From: Hyphomicrobiales bacterium
GTDB lineage: Bacteria; Pseudomonadota; Alphaproteobacteria; Rhizobiales; Rhizobiaceae
Direction of reading: 5' to 3'
Assembly: GCA_900471605.1 (NCBI GenBank)
Contig: UCEY01000004.1
Coordinates: 266,436 to 330,435 of the forward strand
Length of the DNA: 64,000 bases
Shown here: piece by piece, positions 27,321-36,909 of the stretch
Layout: each line of letters begins with the position of its first letter
Position numbering within the stretch: the stretch's first letter is position 1
Notes under the pieces: generated by a model
The model's database searches: none
What the model saw: the letters and a program-made list of their open reading frames with translations, nothing else
What the model was told of the DNA's origin: nothing
Position numbers and translations under genes: made by a program

Positions 27321-28484
27321 TTATGTGTTGAAGGATATGATAAGCGGCATACCGAAGAGGCGTGCCCAGGCTGCGGCGCTCGCACGCTGGATGTCGACGA
27401 TCGACGTGCCTGACGTCCACCAGCCGTTTCCGATTGCGACGATGAGATCCGGGTCATGGAGCATCGACTGCAGAATGGGCCAGCCGATCAGTTGCTCGTA
27501 GCAGATCAGCGGCGCAACCCGCGCGCCGGCAACTTCGACAACAGGATTGGAAAAGAAATGCGCTTTCGCGCCGCCGCTTCCGCCGATCAAACCCGGCCAG
27601 GGCTGCCACATCGAGCCCGGCACTGGCATCCTCTCACGATAGATCACCGAGCTCTTGGCCTCCGAAACCGCCACCACGACATTGTCGTAACCAGTGTCGT
27701 TGACGACCGCCGCACCGGCGACGATCGTCAATCCTGTCCCGATCAGTTCGCGCTGCCAGAACCGTTGCACCGTGGGGGTCAAAAAGCCGAGCGCGCTTTC
27801 CGGAAGAACAACAATGTCGCCATGGGCTCGCGCAACCGTCCGGGCCGTTGCCGCCAAGTCACGGTGTCTTGCAAGATCGCTCGTCCGTCCCAGCGTGGCG
27901 CCCAGAGGAAGATCGACAGCATGCCAGGCTGGCGATACTGTCGGCGCCGTCCAAGATGCGGCGGACCAGAGCCAGATGCCTGCCAAGGCAAAGGCTGCAG
28001 CCGGCCGGAGGCGGGTCGTCAGAACCGCCAGGCCGGCTGCCATCGCCACAAGACCAACCCAACCCGATCCTGGAAACAAAACACCGGCCGCGGTCCATGG
28101 ATGTGCCCAACCGAGAATCCCGAATGGCGGAATCGCCATGAGTACCGACGCCGCGAGATAGCGGAGCGGCAACCAGCCTTGCCGCCTCGACCACAGCGCG
28201 GCATGGACGACAACAAAGGCACTGGACGCCGCCAGCCAAAGGAGCAATCCGGGCAGGATATCCGACGCGTAGAATGTGGCAACGCCCTGTGGCAGGCCGC
28301 GCGAGGCCGACAGGAAATATGCGGCGGAAACAGCCGCCGCGGTCGCGCGGGTTTTCGCGAGGGACCAGAGTGCGGGAAAGGCCGCGGAGAGGGGAAGGAG
28401 CAGCACGTTGCCGCTCCATCCGGCCCATCCGGCTGCCGCTGCAGCGCAAATCAGGCCGGCCGTCGAAAGCCAATCACGGCGCAT
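27321..28484 (-). CDS. traB: TraB, membrane protein with nitrilase-like domain
   Basis: 387 residues. The N-terminal half is a set of membrane helices and the C-terminal half a carbon-nitrogen hydrolase domain (GDIVVLPESALGFL with the catalytic Glu, then APLICYEQLIGW with the catalytic Cys). It resembles apolipoprotein N-acyltransferase. In Ti plasmids TraB raises transfer efficiency. It overlaps traF by 11 bp. Confidence 0.88.
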   Translation of the reverse strand: MRRDWLSTAGLICAAAAAGWAGWSGNVLLLPLSAAFPALWSLAKTRATAAAVSAAYFLSASRGLPQGVATFYASDILPGLLLWLAASSAFVVVHAALWSRRQGWLPLRYLAASVLMAIPPFGILGWAHPWTAAGVLFPGSGWVGLVAMAAGLAVLTTRLRPAAAFALAGIWLWSAASWTAPTVSPAWHAVDLPLGATLGRTSDLARHRDLAATARTVARAHGDIVVLPESALGFLTPTVQRFWQRELIGTGLTIVAGAAVVNDTGYDNVVVAVSEAKSSVIYRERMPVPGSMWQPWPGLIGGSGGAKAHFFSNPVVEVAGARVAPLICYEQLIGWPILQSMLHDPDLIVAIGNGWWTSGTSIVDIQRASAAAWARLFGMPLIISFNT

Positions 28485-29040
28485 AGGTCAGCACCTCCTC
28501 GGCCAGGCCAAGGATCCCCGATATGGGCACGGGGCCGAAGTATCGCGAGTCGAACGAGCCCACGAATGCGGCATAGAGAAAGACCTCGCCCGTGCCGACC
28601 TCACCGTCGGCAAATGCCTTCATCATCGCTCGCCCGTGCCCGTCTTTCGCCGACAGAGCCGAATGCGGAAGTGCAAGGCTGTCGATCGTGACGAAGCGGT
28701 CGATATGAATACGCTGACCAGGGGTGGCGACGATCGTCTTGATCAAAGGCGCATAGCCACCAGGGCACAATCCGAAGCGAAGATAACCGCGCTGCCGGGC
28801 TTCTCGGATCGCCGGGGTCAGAGGCGGGCAGATGAAGACGAGATCGCCGACGGCTGCAGGACGGTCCAGCGATCGAATGCGCCAAATTCCCAATGGCTCA
28901 CTCGGGGTCAGATTCACGCGGTATCCGGCAAGACCGCCGGCGATGGTCGCCAAAACAAGCGCGGCGGCAGCGGCGACTGCCATGGCGGCGGGGCCGAGGG
29001 CGAGGCGGCGCGAAGATCCTCGAGCGTCAATGATTGTCAT
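28474..29040 (-). CDS. traF: TraF, signal-peptidase-like pilin maturation protease
   Basis: 188 residues of the S26 family. An N-terminal membrane helix is followed by the catalytic Ser in LTPSEPLGIWR (S47) and a Lys in PLIKTIVATPG (K101). RP4 TraF cleaves and cyclises the TrbC pilin, and this enzyme should do the same for trbC here. It overlaps traA by 4 bp and traB by 11 bp. Confidence 0.92.
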   Translation of the reverse strand: MTIIDARGSSRRLALGPAAMAVAAAAALVLATIAGGLAGYRVNLTPSEPLGIWRIRSLDRPAAVGDLVFICPPLTPAIREARQRGYLRFGLCPGGYAPLIKTIVATPGQRIHIDRFVTIDSLALPHSALSAKDGHGRAMMKAFADGEVGTGEVFLYAAFVGSFDSRYFGPVPISGILGLAEEVLTYAP

Positions 29041-32000
29041 TTCAGGGAGAGCCCTTGGCTCTTCGTCTGACGAAGCGACTCTGCCTGCTTCGCAGCAGTG
29101 ACGGTGCGTTCATGCGCCGAGAGTTGCTGAATGGTCCGCATCGAGCTCCAAGCCGATTGGACCTCGGCCTTTTGAGCCGGGTTCATTCCCGCCGTGACCG
29201 ATTGGAACGTGTCGCCGCTTGCGTCTTTCCCCGCGACACCCAGGAAGGTGCGTTCGCCGAACCGCTCGCCGACGGCTTTGGCAAAGCCCTCAAGCTCGGC
29301 TTTCACCATCTTGTCCGAAAGTGTATATTCCAGCCCCGCGGGAAGGTCGTTCCGGTCGATTGCGTCGCGTACACGCTCGAGCACCGTCTTGGCGTTCGGT
29401 GACAGCGCGGGAATGTCGATGGAGACCCGCAATCTCGCCGCGCGTTCTTCCGTTTGGTGCTTGCGTTCGGCCTCCGTTCGCATTTCGAGGAAGCGCTCCA
29501 GATTGCGGGCAAGGGCGGGCACGTTGAGGAGCGCAGTGTCGCGATCTTGCTTGTCGGTCTTGCTGGCGAGGACACCTGTCTTCCCCTTGAGCGCGCCGAA
29601 CCTCCCGGGCTCGTTTGCAAGTCTGAAGAGGGTGGTGGCCGCGCCCGCCTTGTCCTTCAGCATCGCGTCAACATTCACCGCTTTGAACGCCGCCGCCGGC
29701 TCGGCGTAGACAAGGCGGAAGCGCGTCGAAACGTCCTCCCATTGCCGCTTCAGACCCGGATCGGACGAGAGCTTGTCTTCGACGGATTGCTCGACCGATT
29801 TGGGGAAAGTCGTGATGCCGGACACCATCGGTTTGGCCTCCTTGGTTGTGTCAGGACGATGTGACTGGGACGAGGCGGCGAACAGGCCGAGCTTGGAACC
29901 GACGGCCGCCAGGCGGCTCGCCATGTCCTTGAGCAATTGCTTCTGCCGAAGTGTCCATTCGAGCCGCTCGCGAACCAGCGTTCGGGCGACGTTGACGAGA
30001 TGGAGGCCGCGCGCCTCGGCGAAACGAAGCGCCTGGCGATAGAAGGGACCACCGGCATAATCGAGGGTCGTTTCCTTCGCGTTCCTGCGCGAGAGAACCG
30101 GCACGAGCCCGCCGGCCTTGGCGAAGGAGCGGCGCCCGTAATAGACGGCGAGATCCTCGCGGTGACGGGTCATCGCGACATAGGCAAGATGCCGGTCCAG
30201 CGAGAGCGACGCCAGCACCTTGACCCGGTCGACAGTGGCGCCCTGGCTCTTATGGATAGTGGTGGCATAGCCATAATCGAGATTGTTGTAGAAGCGCTGT
30301 TCGACCAGCATCTGACGGCGGTGTTCGCCTTCGCCTACCTCGGCAACGATGCGGCCTGGCGCGGTCTCAACGACCTTCGCCAGCATGCCGTTCTTGACGC
30401 CGAGCGAGCCTTCGTTCTTGAGGAACACGATCTGGTCGCCCACGGCAAAATTGCGATCGCCGTCCGCCGTCTTGAACATGGCTCCCTTGTCGAGAACCCC
30501 GCGTTCGATCAGCTTGATGCGGGCCATCTGGTTCAACATGCGCACGTCCCTGCGCAAATGTGCAAGGATCAGCGACGTCTTCGCCGGATCGTAATCGCGG
30601 TCCCAGGCGGCGATGAGATTGTCGACGGCATCGGCCTTCAGATCCCAGCCGATCATCTTGCCGTTGGCGCGATAGGCGTCGACTGCCTTGCCGACATTGC
30701 CGCGCGCCAGGTCAAGCGAGGCGTCACGCATCCATTGCTGGCGCTGACGGTAAATGGTTTCGAGTTCCGCATAGCCGATGCGATCGGCGATCGCGCGAAA
30801 GGCAGCGCCGGCCTCGATCGGCTGGAGCTGCTCGGGATCGCCGATGAGAATGAGCTTGGCGCCGGCTTTCGTTACCGCTTCGACGAACAGCGCCATCTGC
30901 CGCGACGACACCATGCCGGCTTCATCAAGGACGAGGACCGTCTTGCTGTCGAGCTGATTGCGCCCCTCGTTCCAGCGCAGTTCCCAGGACGCCAGCGTGC
31001 GAGAGACAATGCCGGCCTCCTTCTCCAGGCCCTCGGCCGCCTTGCCCGCAAGTGCCGCGCCGACAACGCGGTAGCCTGCGGCCTCCCAGGCCTCGCGTGC
31101 GGCCTTCATCATCGTCGTCTTGCCGGCGCCGGCGCGGCCGATCACGGCGGCGATCCGCTCGGTGCCCGTCACGTGCTCGATCGCAATTTTCTGTTCATCC
31201 GACAGCCGGTCGTGGCGCGCAAAAGTCGCCGTCAGCACCGCATCGCGCACGCCATGTGACGAACGCTGAGAGAGCCAGATCGCGCGATTGGCCATCTCCG
31301 CTTCCAGCCGGATCATTTCGCGGGTGGTGTACTTGGCGGGCACCTTGGAACCGGTCGCGAGATCGATCCGCTCACGTTCAAGACGCAGGGTCTCAGGGTG
31401 AAGGATGATCCGGACCATGATGCTTTGGAACAGGGTCGGGTCGTCGATGTAGCGGTGCAGGATCTTGGCGACGTCACGCTCATCGAACACACTCTTCTCG
31501 CGCATGATCATGTCGATGACGAGTTTCGGACTCCGGTCGATCCGTTTCGCGTTCTCGGCTCTCCGCTCATCCTGCAATTCGATGCGCTCGAGCTCGACCG
31601 GCTTCGCGGCGACATCGGCTTTCCGCTCAATTGCTTTGGTCCCGACGCCAAGGTGGATAGTGGGTTCGAGATCGATCCCTTGCTTTTCGAAGGATCGGCC
31701 GTCGATGCGAAGGTCAAGGCCGGCCAGCGCCAGATGCCGGTTCTGGCAGGCAAACCATCCGTCGCGAAACGCGTTGAAATCGTCTATGCCGCCGGCCCAA
31801 AGCTCGTAGACGATCTTGCCAGCATCGTTGCGGATCGGATTGCCGTCCGGCCGTGTTACCGCGACTTTCTTGGCGCCGAAACCGTCTTCGTTCAGCGGCC
31901 GCAAGGTCGTCATGAGATGGACATGCGGATTGCCCGGCGCGTCATGATAGACCCAGTCGGCCACCATGCCCTTGGACGTGATGTGCCGTTCGACGAAGTC

Positions 32001-32348
32001 CTGCACGAGCGCGATGTTCTGCTCAGCGCTCAATTCGATCGGCAGCGCGATGGTGACATCCTTGGCAAGCTGCGCGTCCGAGCGCTTCTCGAAGGCCTCG
32101 ACCTTGTTCCAGAAGGCTTCGGAAGCGCCCGAGACCGAACGATCCGCGATCATCGAGCGCAGCCATTCCGGCGCGTCGGCGGGAATGACGAACTCTTCGT
32201 GCAGCAATCCCTGCTTGCGGGTGTAGTCGATCGTGCGGGCCTCGCGCTCGTAATCCATCTTGGCGCAGTGGCGGTAGGCCGCCGAAAGGACGGCGCTGCG
32301 GCCCGAACCACGAGCGACGACGCTGACGGAGAAATGCGGGACGGCCAC
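29037..32348 (-). CDS. traA: TraA, conjugative relaxase-helicase
   Basis: 1103 residues from GTG 32348, giving the standard N-terminus VAVPHFSVSVVARGSGRSAV; longer frames run into the oriT and lack support. Residues 1-240 form a MobA/MobL (MOB-Q type) relaxase with the metal-binding motif NPHVHLMTT. A RecD/TraI-type helicase follows (Walker A GRAGAGKTT near 405, LVLDEAGMVSSRQM, then TIHKSQGATVDRV). The C-terminal 300 residues are a helical region. It nicks oriT, unwinds and pilots the strand. Confidence 0.95.
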   Translation of the reverse strand: MAVPHFSVSVVARGSGRSAVLSAAYRHCAKMDYEREARTIDYTRKQGLLHEEFVIPADAPEWLRSMIADRSVSGASEAFWNKVEAFEKRSDAQLAKDVTIALPIELSAEQNIALVQDFVERHITSKGMVADWVYHDAPGNPHVHLMTTLRPLNEDGFGAKKVAVTRPDGNPIRNDAGKIVYELWAGGIDDFNAFRDGWFACQNRHLALAGLDLRIDGRSFEKQGIDLEPTIHLGVGTKAIERKADVAAKPVELERIELQDERRAENAKRIDRSPKLVIDMIMREKSVFDERDVAKILHRYIDDPTLFQSIMVRIILHPETLRLERERIDLATGSKVPAKYTTREMIRLEAEMANRAIWLSQRSSHGVRDAVLTATFARHDRLSDEQKIAIEHVTGTERIAAVIGRAGAGKTTMMKAAREAWEAAGYRVVGAALAGKAAEGLEKEAGIVSRTLASWELRWNEGRNQLDSKTVLVLDEAGMVSSRQMALFVEAVTKAGAKLILIGDPEQLQPIEAGAAFRAIADRIGYAELETIYRQRQQWMRDASLDLARGNVGKAVDAYRANGKMIGWDLKADAVDNLIAAWDRDYDPAKTSLILAHLRRDVRMLNQMARIKLIERGVLDKGAMFKTADGDRNFAVGDQIVFLKNEGSLGVKNGMLAKVVETAPGRIVAEVGEGEHRRQMLVEQRFYNNLDYGYATTIHKSQGATVDRVKVLASLSLDRHLAYVAMTRHREDLAVYYGRRSFAKAGGLVPVLSRRNAKETTLDYAGGPFYRQALRFAEARGLHLVNVARTLVRERLEWTLRQKQLLKDMASRLAAVGSKLGLFAASSQSHRPDTTKEAKPMVSGITTFPKSVEQSVEDKLSSDPGLKRQWEDVSTRFRLVYAEPAAAFKAVNVDAMLKDKAGAATTLFRLANEPGRFGALKGKTGVLASKTDKQDRDTALLNVPALARNLERFLEMRTEAERKHQTEERAARLRVSIDIPALSPNAKTVLERVRDAIDRNDLPAGLEYTLSDKMVKAELEGFAKAVGERFGERTFLGVAGKDASGDTFQSVTAGMNPAQKAEVQSAWSSMRTIQQLSAHERTVTAAKQAESLRQTKSQGLSLK

Positions 32349-32425
32349 GGCGAGTTCTTTCCCGATTGCGAACGAAATCAACACGTTCATCGGAAGCGGA
32401 AGGCCCAGCCAGGGCCAAAAGCAAA

Positions 32426-32457
32426 GCGTCGCATCAGCGACGTATAATTGCGCCCTT
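32426..32457. other. oriT: oriT core with nic-type sequence
   Basis: CGTCGC and GCGACG (32427-32442, loop ATCA) form a hairpin directly followed by TATAATTGCGCCCTT, the conserved nic region of Ti/IncQ-type origins. By homology to RSF1010 the nick should fall inside GCGCCC (32450-32455). It lies between divergent traA and traC, the usual oriT place. Confidence 0.85.
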
Positions 32458-32531
32458 CGGATCCGCTCCTTCGGAACGGCCGGGATGATGCTCAAAGGCG
32501 TTGGCTCCGCCAACTCGCATTTCTGTCAGTA

Positions 32532-32547
32532 GATTGGCATGCCGATC
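32532..32547. promoter_or_regulatory. Imperfect 16-bp palindrome between traA and traC
   Basis: GATTGGCATGCCGATC is symmetric except for one mismatched pair, with core GGCATGCC. It may be a regulator site for the divergent tra operons. It does not resemble the two tra boxes upstream of traI. Confidence 0.4.
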
Positions 32548-32551
32548 TCAT

Positions 32552-32599
32552 GGGACTGTCATGCCGTTCACGATCAAACCGACATGTAAGGACAGTCCC
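32552..32599 (+). promoter_or_regulatory. Inverted repeat covering the traC ribosome-binding site
   Basis: GGGACTGTC (32552-32560) pairs with GACAGTCCC (32591-32599), a perfect 9-bp stem around a 30-nt loop. The 3' arm touches the AAGGA site (32588-32592) before the traC ATG. If transcribed, the hairpin could hide the ribosome-binding site. Confidence 0.5.
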
Positions 32600-32601
32600 G
32601 A

Positions 32602-32889
32602 ATGAAGAAACCATCTTCCGAAATTCGCGCAAAAATCGCCCAGCTCCAGGAGCAGCTCAGGGCAGCAGAGACCCGTGAGGCCGAGCGCATCGGTCGAATT
32701 GCCCTCAAGGCAGGCCTTGGCGAAATCGAGGTCGACGAGGCGGAGCTACAGGCGGCCTTCGAGGACCTGGCCAAGCGGTTTCGCGGAGGCAAGGCAGGAA
32801 CGAACGGGAGGGAGAGGGCAGGGGCAGGCGGCTCGGGCACGGCCAGCACCACGCCTGGCTCGGCTGCGGGCGGGACTGCTGAGGCTTGA
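32602..32889 (+). CDS. traC: TraC, conjugal transfer accessory protein
   Basis: 95 residues. An N-terminal coiled coil ([19 protein letters not shown]) is followed by a Gly/Thr-rich tail. Position directly after oriT and before traD-traG, plus the coiled coil, match TraC of Ti-type plasmids, an auxiliary oriT-processing factor. Catalysis is not expected. Confidence 0.85.
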   Translation: MKKPSSEIRAKIAQLQEQLRAAETREAERIGRIALKAGLGEIEVDEAELQAAFEDLAKRFRGGKAGTNGRERAGAGGSGTASTTPGSAAGGTAEA

Positions 32890-32893
32890 ACGG

Positions 32894-33106
32894 ATGGCGC
32901 GCACGACCACATCCGATGCCCGCAAGAAGGATGCGCGGGAGAAGATCGAGCTGGGCGGCCTGATCGTCAAGGCAGGTCTCAGATTCGAGAAACGCGCGCT
33001 CCTGCTCGGTGCGTTGATCGAGCTCAAGCATAAGCTCGGCGCGGATGGTGGCGAGCGAGAGCGTCTTACGTCGATCGGCGCGGAGGCCTTTCGCAATGAC
33101 ACCTAA
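32894..33106 (+). CDS. traD: TraD, small conjugal transfer protein
   Basis: 70 residues. The pattern [22 protein letters not shown]...[12 protein letters not shown] is that of the small TraD proteins of rhizobial plasmids, probably DNA-binding or relaxosome components. It starts 4 bp after traC and its end overlaps traG by 11 bp, indicating translational coupling. Confidence 0.85.
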   Translation: MARTTTSDARKKDAREKIELGGLIVKAGLRFEKRALLLGALIELKHKLGADGGERERLTSIGAEAFRNDT

Positions 33107-35075
33107 GAGGGTCGCATTGTTCCTCGTCCCATTCTCCGTCATGGTCATCGCGACCGTGGCGACCAGCGGCGGAGAGCATTGGCTTTCGAGCTTCGGAAAG
33201 TCCGGGGCCGGCAAGCTTATGCTCGGGCGCGTAGCGATCGTATTGCCGTATGCCTTGGCTGCTGCCATCGGCATCATCTTCCTCTTCGCCGCCGCGGGTT
33301 CCACGAGCATCAAGACCGCCGGCTGGGGCGTCGCGGCTGGCGGAGCGGCGACGATCGCGATCGCGGCCGTGCGAGAAATCGCGAGGCTTCAGGGCCTGGT
33401 GGACAAGCTGCCGCCAAAGCAAACGATTCTGGCCTACGTAGATCCCGCCACAGCAACGGGAGCCGTCGCGGCCGCGATGGCCGTCGGCTTCGCATTGCGC
33501 GTTGCGATCGTCGGCAATGCCGCTTTCGCGCGATCAGAACCGAAGCGCATCAGCGGCAAACGCGCCCTTCATGGCGAAGCCGACTGGATGAAACTGCAGG
33601 AGGCCGCGAACCTTTTTTCAGATACCGGCGGCGTCGTTATCGGCGAACGATATCGTGTCGACAGAGACAGCGCGGCGGCGCTGGCCTTTCGCGCACACAA
33701 CGTTGAGACATGGGGCGCCGGCGGCACGTCGCCGCTCTTATGCTTTGACGGCTCATTCGGCTCTTCGCACGGCATCGTATTTGCCGGTTCCGGCGGGTTC
33801 AAAACGACGTCGGTGACAATCCCGACCGCCTTGAAATGGGGCGGCTCGCTGATTGTTCTCGACCCATCCAATGAGGTCGGACCGATGGTGATGGAGCACC
33901 GGCGCAACGCGGGCCGCGACGTGTTTGTGCTGGACCCAAAATCTCCGGAGATCGGCGTCAACGTGCTCGACTGGATCGGGCGTTTCGGCGGCACGAAGGA
34001 AGAGGATATCGCCTCGGTCGCCTCCTGGATCATGAGCGACAGCGGGCGAGCGCAGGGGGTGCGTGACGACTTCTTCCGGGCGTCGGGTCTGCAGTTGCTG
34101 ACGGCGATCATCGCCGACGTCTGCCTGTCGGGCCATACGGAAAAGGAGCGGCAAACCCTGCGCCAGGTTCGCGCCAATCTGGCCGAGCCCGAACCCAAGC
34201 TGCGCCAGCGGCTGCAGGATATCTACGATGAGTCACAATCCGACTTCGTCAAAGAAAACGTCGCAGCCTTCGTGAACATGACGCCGGAAACCTTCAGCGG
34301 CGTTTATGCCAACGCGATTAAGGAGACGCATTGGCTATCCTATCCGAACTACGCCGCTCTCGTTTCCGGATCGAGCTTCACGACCGACGCGCTTGCCGGC
34401 GGCAGCACCGACGTGTTCATCAACATCGATCTCAAGACGCTGGAGACCCATGCCGGCCTGGCCCGGGTCATCATCGGCTCGTTCCTCAACGCAATCTATA
34501 ACCGTGATGGCGCGATGCCCGGCCGAGCGCTCTTCCTTCTCGATGAGGTCGCGCGGCTTGGTTATATGCGGATCCTGGAAACCGCGCGCGATGCAGGCCG
34601 CAAATATGGGATCACGCTTGTCATGATCTATCAGTCGATCGGTCAGATGCGCGAAACCTATGGCGGACGGGACGCCGCCAGCAAATGGTTCGAGAGCGCG
34701 AGCTGGATATCGTTTGCGGCCATCAACGATCCGGAAACGGCGGACTACATCTCGCGCCGTTGCGGCACGACGACGGTCGAGATCGACCAGGTCAGCCGCA
34801 GTTTCCAGGCGAAGGGATCCTCGCGCACGCGATCGAAGCAGCTGGCCGCGCGACCGTTGATCCAGCCGCATGAAGTGCTTCGCATGCGCGCCGATGAGCA
34901 GATCGTGTTCACCGCGGGCAACGCGCCGCTCAGATGCGGCCGTGCGATCTGGTTCCGGCGTGACGACATGAAGGCTTGCGTTGGGACGAACAGGTTTCAC
35001 AAGCTCGAAGGCACGGCTGAAGCCCAGCCGATCGAGCCGGCGCGCAGTTCAGCGAGCAAGGCCGATCGAGAATGA
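33096..35075 (+). CDS. traG: TraG, type IV coupling protein (VirD4 family)
   Basis: 659 residues from ATG 33096. N-terminal membrane helices ([37 protein letters not shown] and others) anchor a cytoplasmic ATPase with Walker A-like [10 protein letters not shown] near 230-240 and Walker [12 protein letters not shown] near 480. It links the TraA-oriT relaxosome to the Trb pore. It is the only coupling protein in the window although two secretion systems are present. Confidence 0.95.
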   Translation: MTPKRVALFLVPFSVMVIATVATSGGEHWLSSFGKSGAGKLMLGRVAIVLPYALAAAIGIIFLFAAAGSTSIKTAGWGVAAGGAATIAIAAVREIARLQGLVDKLPPKQTILAYVDPATATGAVAAAMAVGFALRVAIVGNAAFARSEPKRISGKRALHGEADWMKLQEAANLFSDTGGVVIGERYRVDRDSAAALAFRAHNVETWGAGGTSPLLCFDGSFGSSHGIVFAGSGGFKTTSVTIPTALKWGGSLIVLDPSNEVGPMVMEHRRNAGRDVFVLDPKSPEIGVNVLDWIGRFGGTKEEDIASVASWIMSDSGRAQGVRDDFFRASGLQLLTAIIADVCLSGHTEKERQTLRQVRANLAEPEPKLRQRLQDIYDESQSDFVKENVAAFVNMTPETFSGVYANAIKETHWLSYPNYAALVSGSSFTTDALAGGSTDVFINIDLKTLETHAGLARVIIGSFLNAIYNRDGAMPGRALFLLDEVARLGYMRILETARDAGRKYGITLVMIYQSIGQMRETYGGRDAASKWFESASWISFAAINDPETADYISRRCGTTTVEIDQVSRSFQAKGSSRTRSKQLAARPLIQPHEVLRMRADEQIVFTAGNAPLRCGRAIWFRRDDMKACVGTNRFHKLEGTAEAQPIEPARSSASKADRE

Positions 35076-35201
35076 TGAAGAGTATCGGAGGTGGCATGAA
35101 AGAGGATATATGAGATGGATATGCTCTTTGGACAGTCACGCCTTGCACCGCCTGGCTTACCTTACCTGGGTTTTCGCGAACTCAATGAAGGAGAGCAAAC
35201 C

Positions 35202-36302
35202 GTGACTGCCCCTTATGATTATCACATTGGCGTGGACTACCACAAAAGCTACAGCCACCTTGTCGTGCAGGACTCTGCCGGGAAGACATTGCGATCCGGT
35301 CGTGTGAAGAACGACCGCCAGTCTCTCGGATCGTTTCTGGAACGGTATCGGGAGAACAGCCATGCAGTGATGGAAGCGACCCGCAACTGGATGGTGATGT
35401 ATGATTGGCTGGATGACATCTGCGACGATGTCGTTCTGGCGCATCCGTTGAAGGTGAAGGCGATCGCCGACGCCAAAATCAAGACGGACAAGATCGACGC
35501 GACGGTGCTGGCGCACTTGTTGCGTGCCGATCTGGTGCCGGAAGCCTGGGCACCAACGGAGAAGGCGCGGGACCTTCGCGTCGCGCTTCGTGAGCGGATG
35601 TTCTATGTACGGCTGCGCACGATGGTGAAGAACCGGGTTGTGACAGTGTTCGACCGTTACCCAGAGCAGACGGCGCAGTTGAAGAAGCTGGGCGACCTGT
35701 TCAGCAAGACCGGCCTCCAGCAGCTCGCCACGCTCAACGTATCAGCGATCGACCGAATCCAGATCGACCGCGGGCTAGAGTTCATCGGCGACATTGACGG
35801 GCGGATCAAGCAGGCCGAAGCCACGATCAAGGCGATGACGAAGACCAACGGCAATGTGAAGCTGTTGAAGACCATCCCTGGCATCGGGGAGTTCTTCGCC
35901 CGGCTGATCGATGCGGAGATCGACGACATCGATCGCTTCCGGAATCCGAAGAAGCTGGCTGCCTATGCCGGGCTTGTTCCCTCGACCTACTCGAGCGGTG
36001 GCAAGGCCTATCATGGGAAGATCATCCAGGGCGAGAAAATCCGCATCGCGGATATCGACACGCCTGAACTCAGCCCGCCGCGGTGCGAGGCAGAAAGGAT
36101 CAAGGGCGAAGCCGCGAAATCACGTCTGCTCGCGCTGCTCAACGCCGGTAACTTCTCGCATTCCAGCGGTTCGCGTGACGAGGATAAGTATGGCCGCAAG
36201 CTGCGTACGGTGACGCGCGCAGAACGCTCGCTCGGGACCACTCTCGTCGAGGAGGGCCTCGCCCGGCGCTGGGACGGTGCGCGACACGGATGGTGCGGCT
36301 GA
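35202..36302 (+). CDS. Chimeric ORF: truncated IS110 transposase fused in frame to SNase-like tail
   Basis: 366 codons from GTG 35202 (AGGAG 8 bp upstream). Residues 1-273 are an IS110-family transposase: DEDD core (HIGVDYHKS, VMEATRNW, KTDKIDATVLAHLLRADL) and Transposase_20 domain (TIPGIGEFFARLIDAEI), ending at AYHGKI. From codon 274 (36021) the frame continues as a staphylococcal-nuclease-like protein (GEKIRIADIDTPELSPPRC, then DKYGRKLRTV), keeping the Arg and Asp-x-x-Glu catalytic region but lacking the upstream part with the first catalytic Asp. Probably a deletion joined a decayed IS110 copy to a plasmid nuclease gene. Both halves are likely inactive. Confidence 0.8.
   Translation: MTAPYDYHIGVDYHKSYSHLVVQDSAGKTLRSGRVKNDRQSLGSFLERYRENSHAVMEATRNWMVMYDWLDDICDDVVLAHPLKVKAIADAKIKTDKIDATVLAHLLRADLVPEAWAPTEKARDLRVALRERMFYVRLRTMVKNRVVTVFDRYPEQTAQLKKLGDLFSKTGLQQLATLNVSAIDRIQIDRGLEFIGDIDGRIKQAEATIKAMTKTNGNVKLLKTIPGIGEFFARLIDAEIDDIDRFRNPKKLAAYAGLVPSTYSSGGKAYHGKIIQGEKIRIADIDTPELSPPRCEAERIKGEAAKSRLLALLNAGNFSHSSGSRDEDKYGRKLRTVTRAERSLGTTLVEEGLARRWDGARHGWCG
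36021..36302 (+). pseudogene. C-terminal remnant of SNase-like nuclease gene
   Basis: The last 93 codons of the chimeric frame. Intact relatives are periplasmic thermonuclease-like proteins often found near traG on rhizobial plasmids. The N-terminal signal and the first metal-binding Asp have been lost at the IS110 junction. Confidence 0.7.
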
Positions 36303-36497
36303 GGGCCGCGAGAGAATCGTTACCGGGAGGCCGAAACCGCCCGGCGGGTTCGGGGAGCTTCAGCGAGTAGAGCCGTGCGCCGTAGGCGTCTCGCCCAAAC
36401 CCACCACTCGCGTTTCATCACAGATCTGAATCAATCCATGCCGACCGATTCCTAAGTGTCGTTGGACGCGATTCCGGGGATCGGCGATTCTGGTCTC

Positions 36498-36755
36498 ATG
36501 ATCGCACAGCCCTACCACCTCTATGTCGAACGCACCGATGTGGCGAAGAACATGGCGCGCTACTATGCCATGTCGATCGAACCCAACCTCTTTGGCGATG
36601 TTTGCCTGCTCAGGAAATGGGGGCGCATTGGCGCAAAGGGTCAGACAATGATCCATCATTTCGGACGGGAAGAAGAAGCCGTTGAACTGTTTCTCGATCT
36701 GCTCCGACGAAAGGAAAAACGCGGTTACCGCCCGCGGGCCTCTGGCGCGAGTTGA
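36498..36755 (+). CDS. WGR-domain protein
   Basis: 85 residues made almost entirely of a WGR domain (CLLRKWGRIGAKGQTMIHHF). In PARP-type proteins WGR domains bind nucleic-acid ends; free-standing WGR proteins are common on rhizobial plasmids near tra genes, with unknown function. ATG 36498 keeps the domain complete; an upstream in-frame GTG (36456) is less likely. It is probably followed by a hairpin terminator at 36866-36892. Confidence 0.85.
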   Translation: MIAQPYHLYVERTDVAKNMARYYAMSIEPNLFGDVCLLRKWGRIGAKGQTMIHHFGREEEAVELFLDLLRRKEKRGYRPRASGAS

Positions 36756-36865
36756 GAAAGGTCCGCCGAAGCGGGCCATGAACACGGCCGCTGCGCTTCG
36801 CGCCCGGCTTTTTACACAAGTGTCATGGCGTTGCGCTCCGTGCGTTCTTTCCCAGCTTGCTGCCT

Positions 36866-36892
36866 GCCCGAAGGGGAGCGATCCCTTCGGGC
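36866..36892 (+). terminator. Hairpin downstream of WGR gene
   Basis: GCCCGAAGGG (36866-36875) and CCCTTCGGGC (36883-36892) form a perfect 10-bp stem with a 7-nt loop. No clear T-run follows, so it may serve convergent transcripts (WGR gene and DUF736 gene) rather than be a classic terminator. Confidence 0.5.
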
Positions 36893-36909
36893 AAATCACT
36901 GCCGTCGCC

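Noticed and set aside
32349..32513. Longer traA start upstream of 32348
   Set aside because: It would read through the oriT hairpin and nic region and add residues not seen in TraA proteins.
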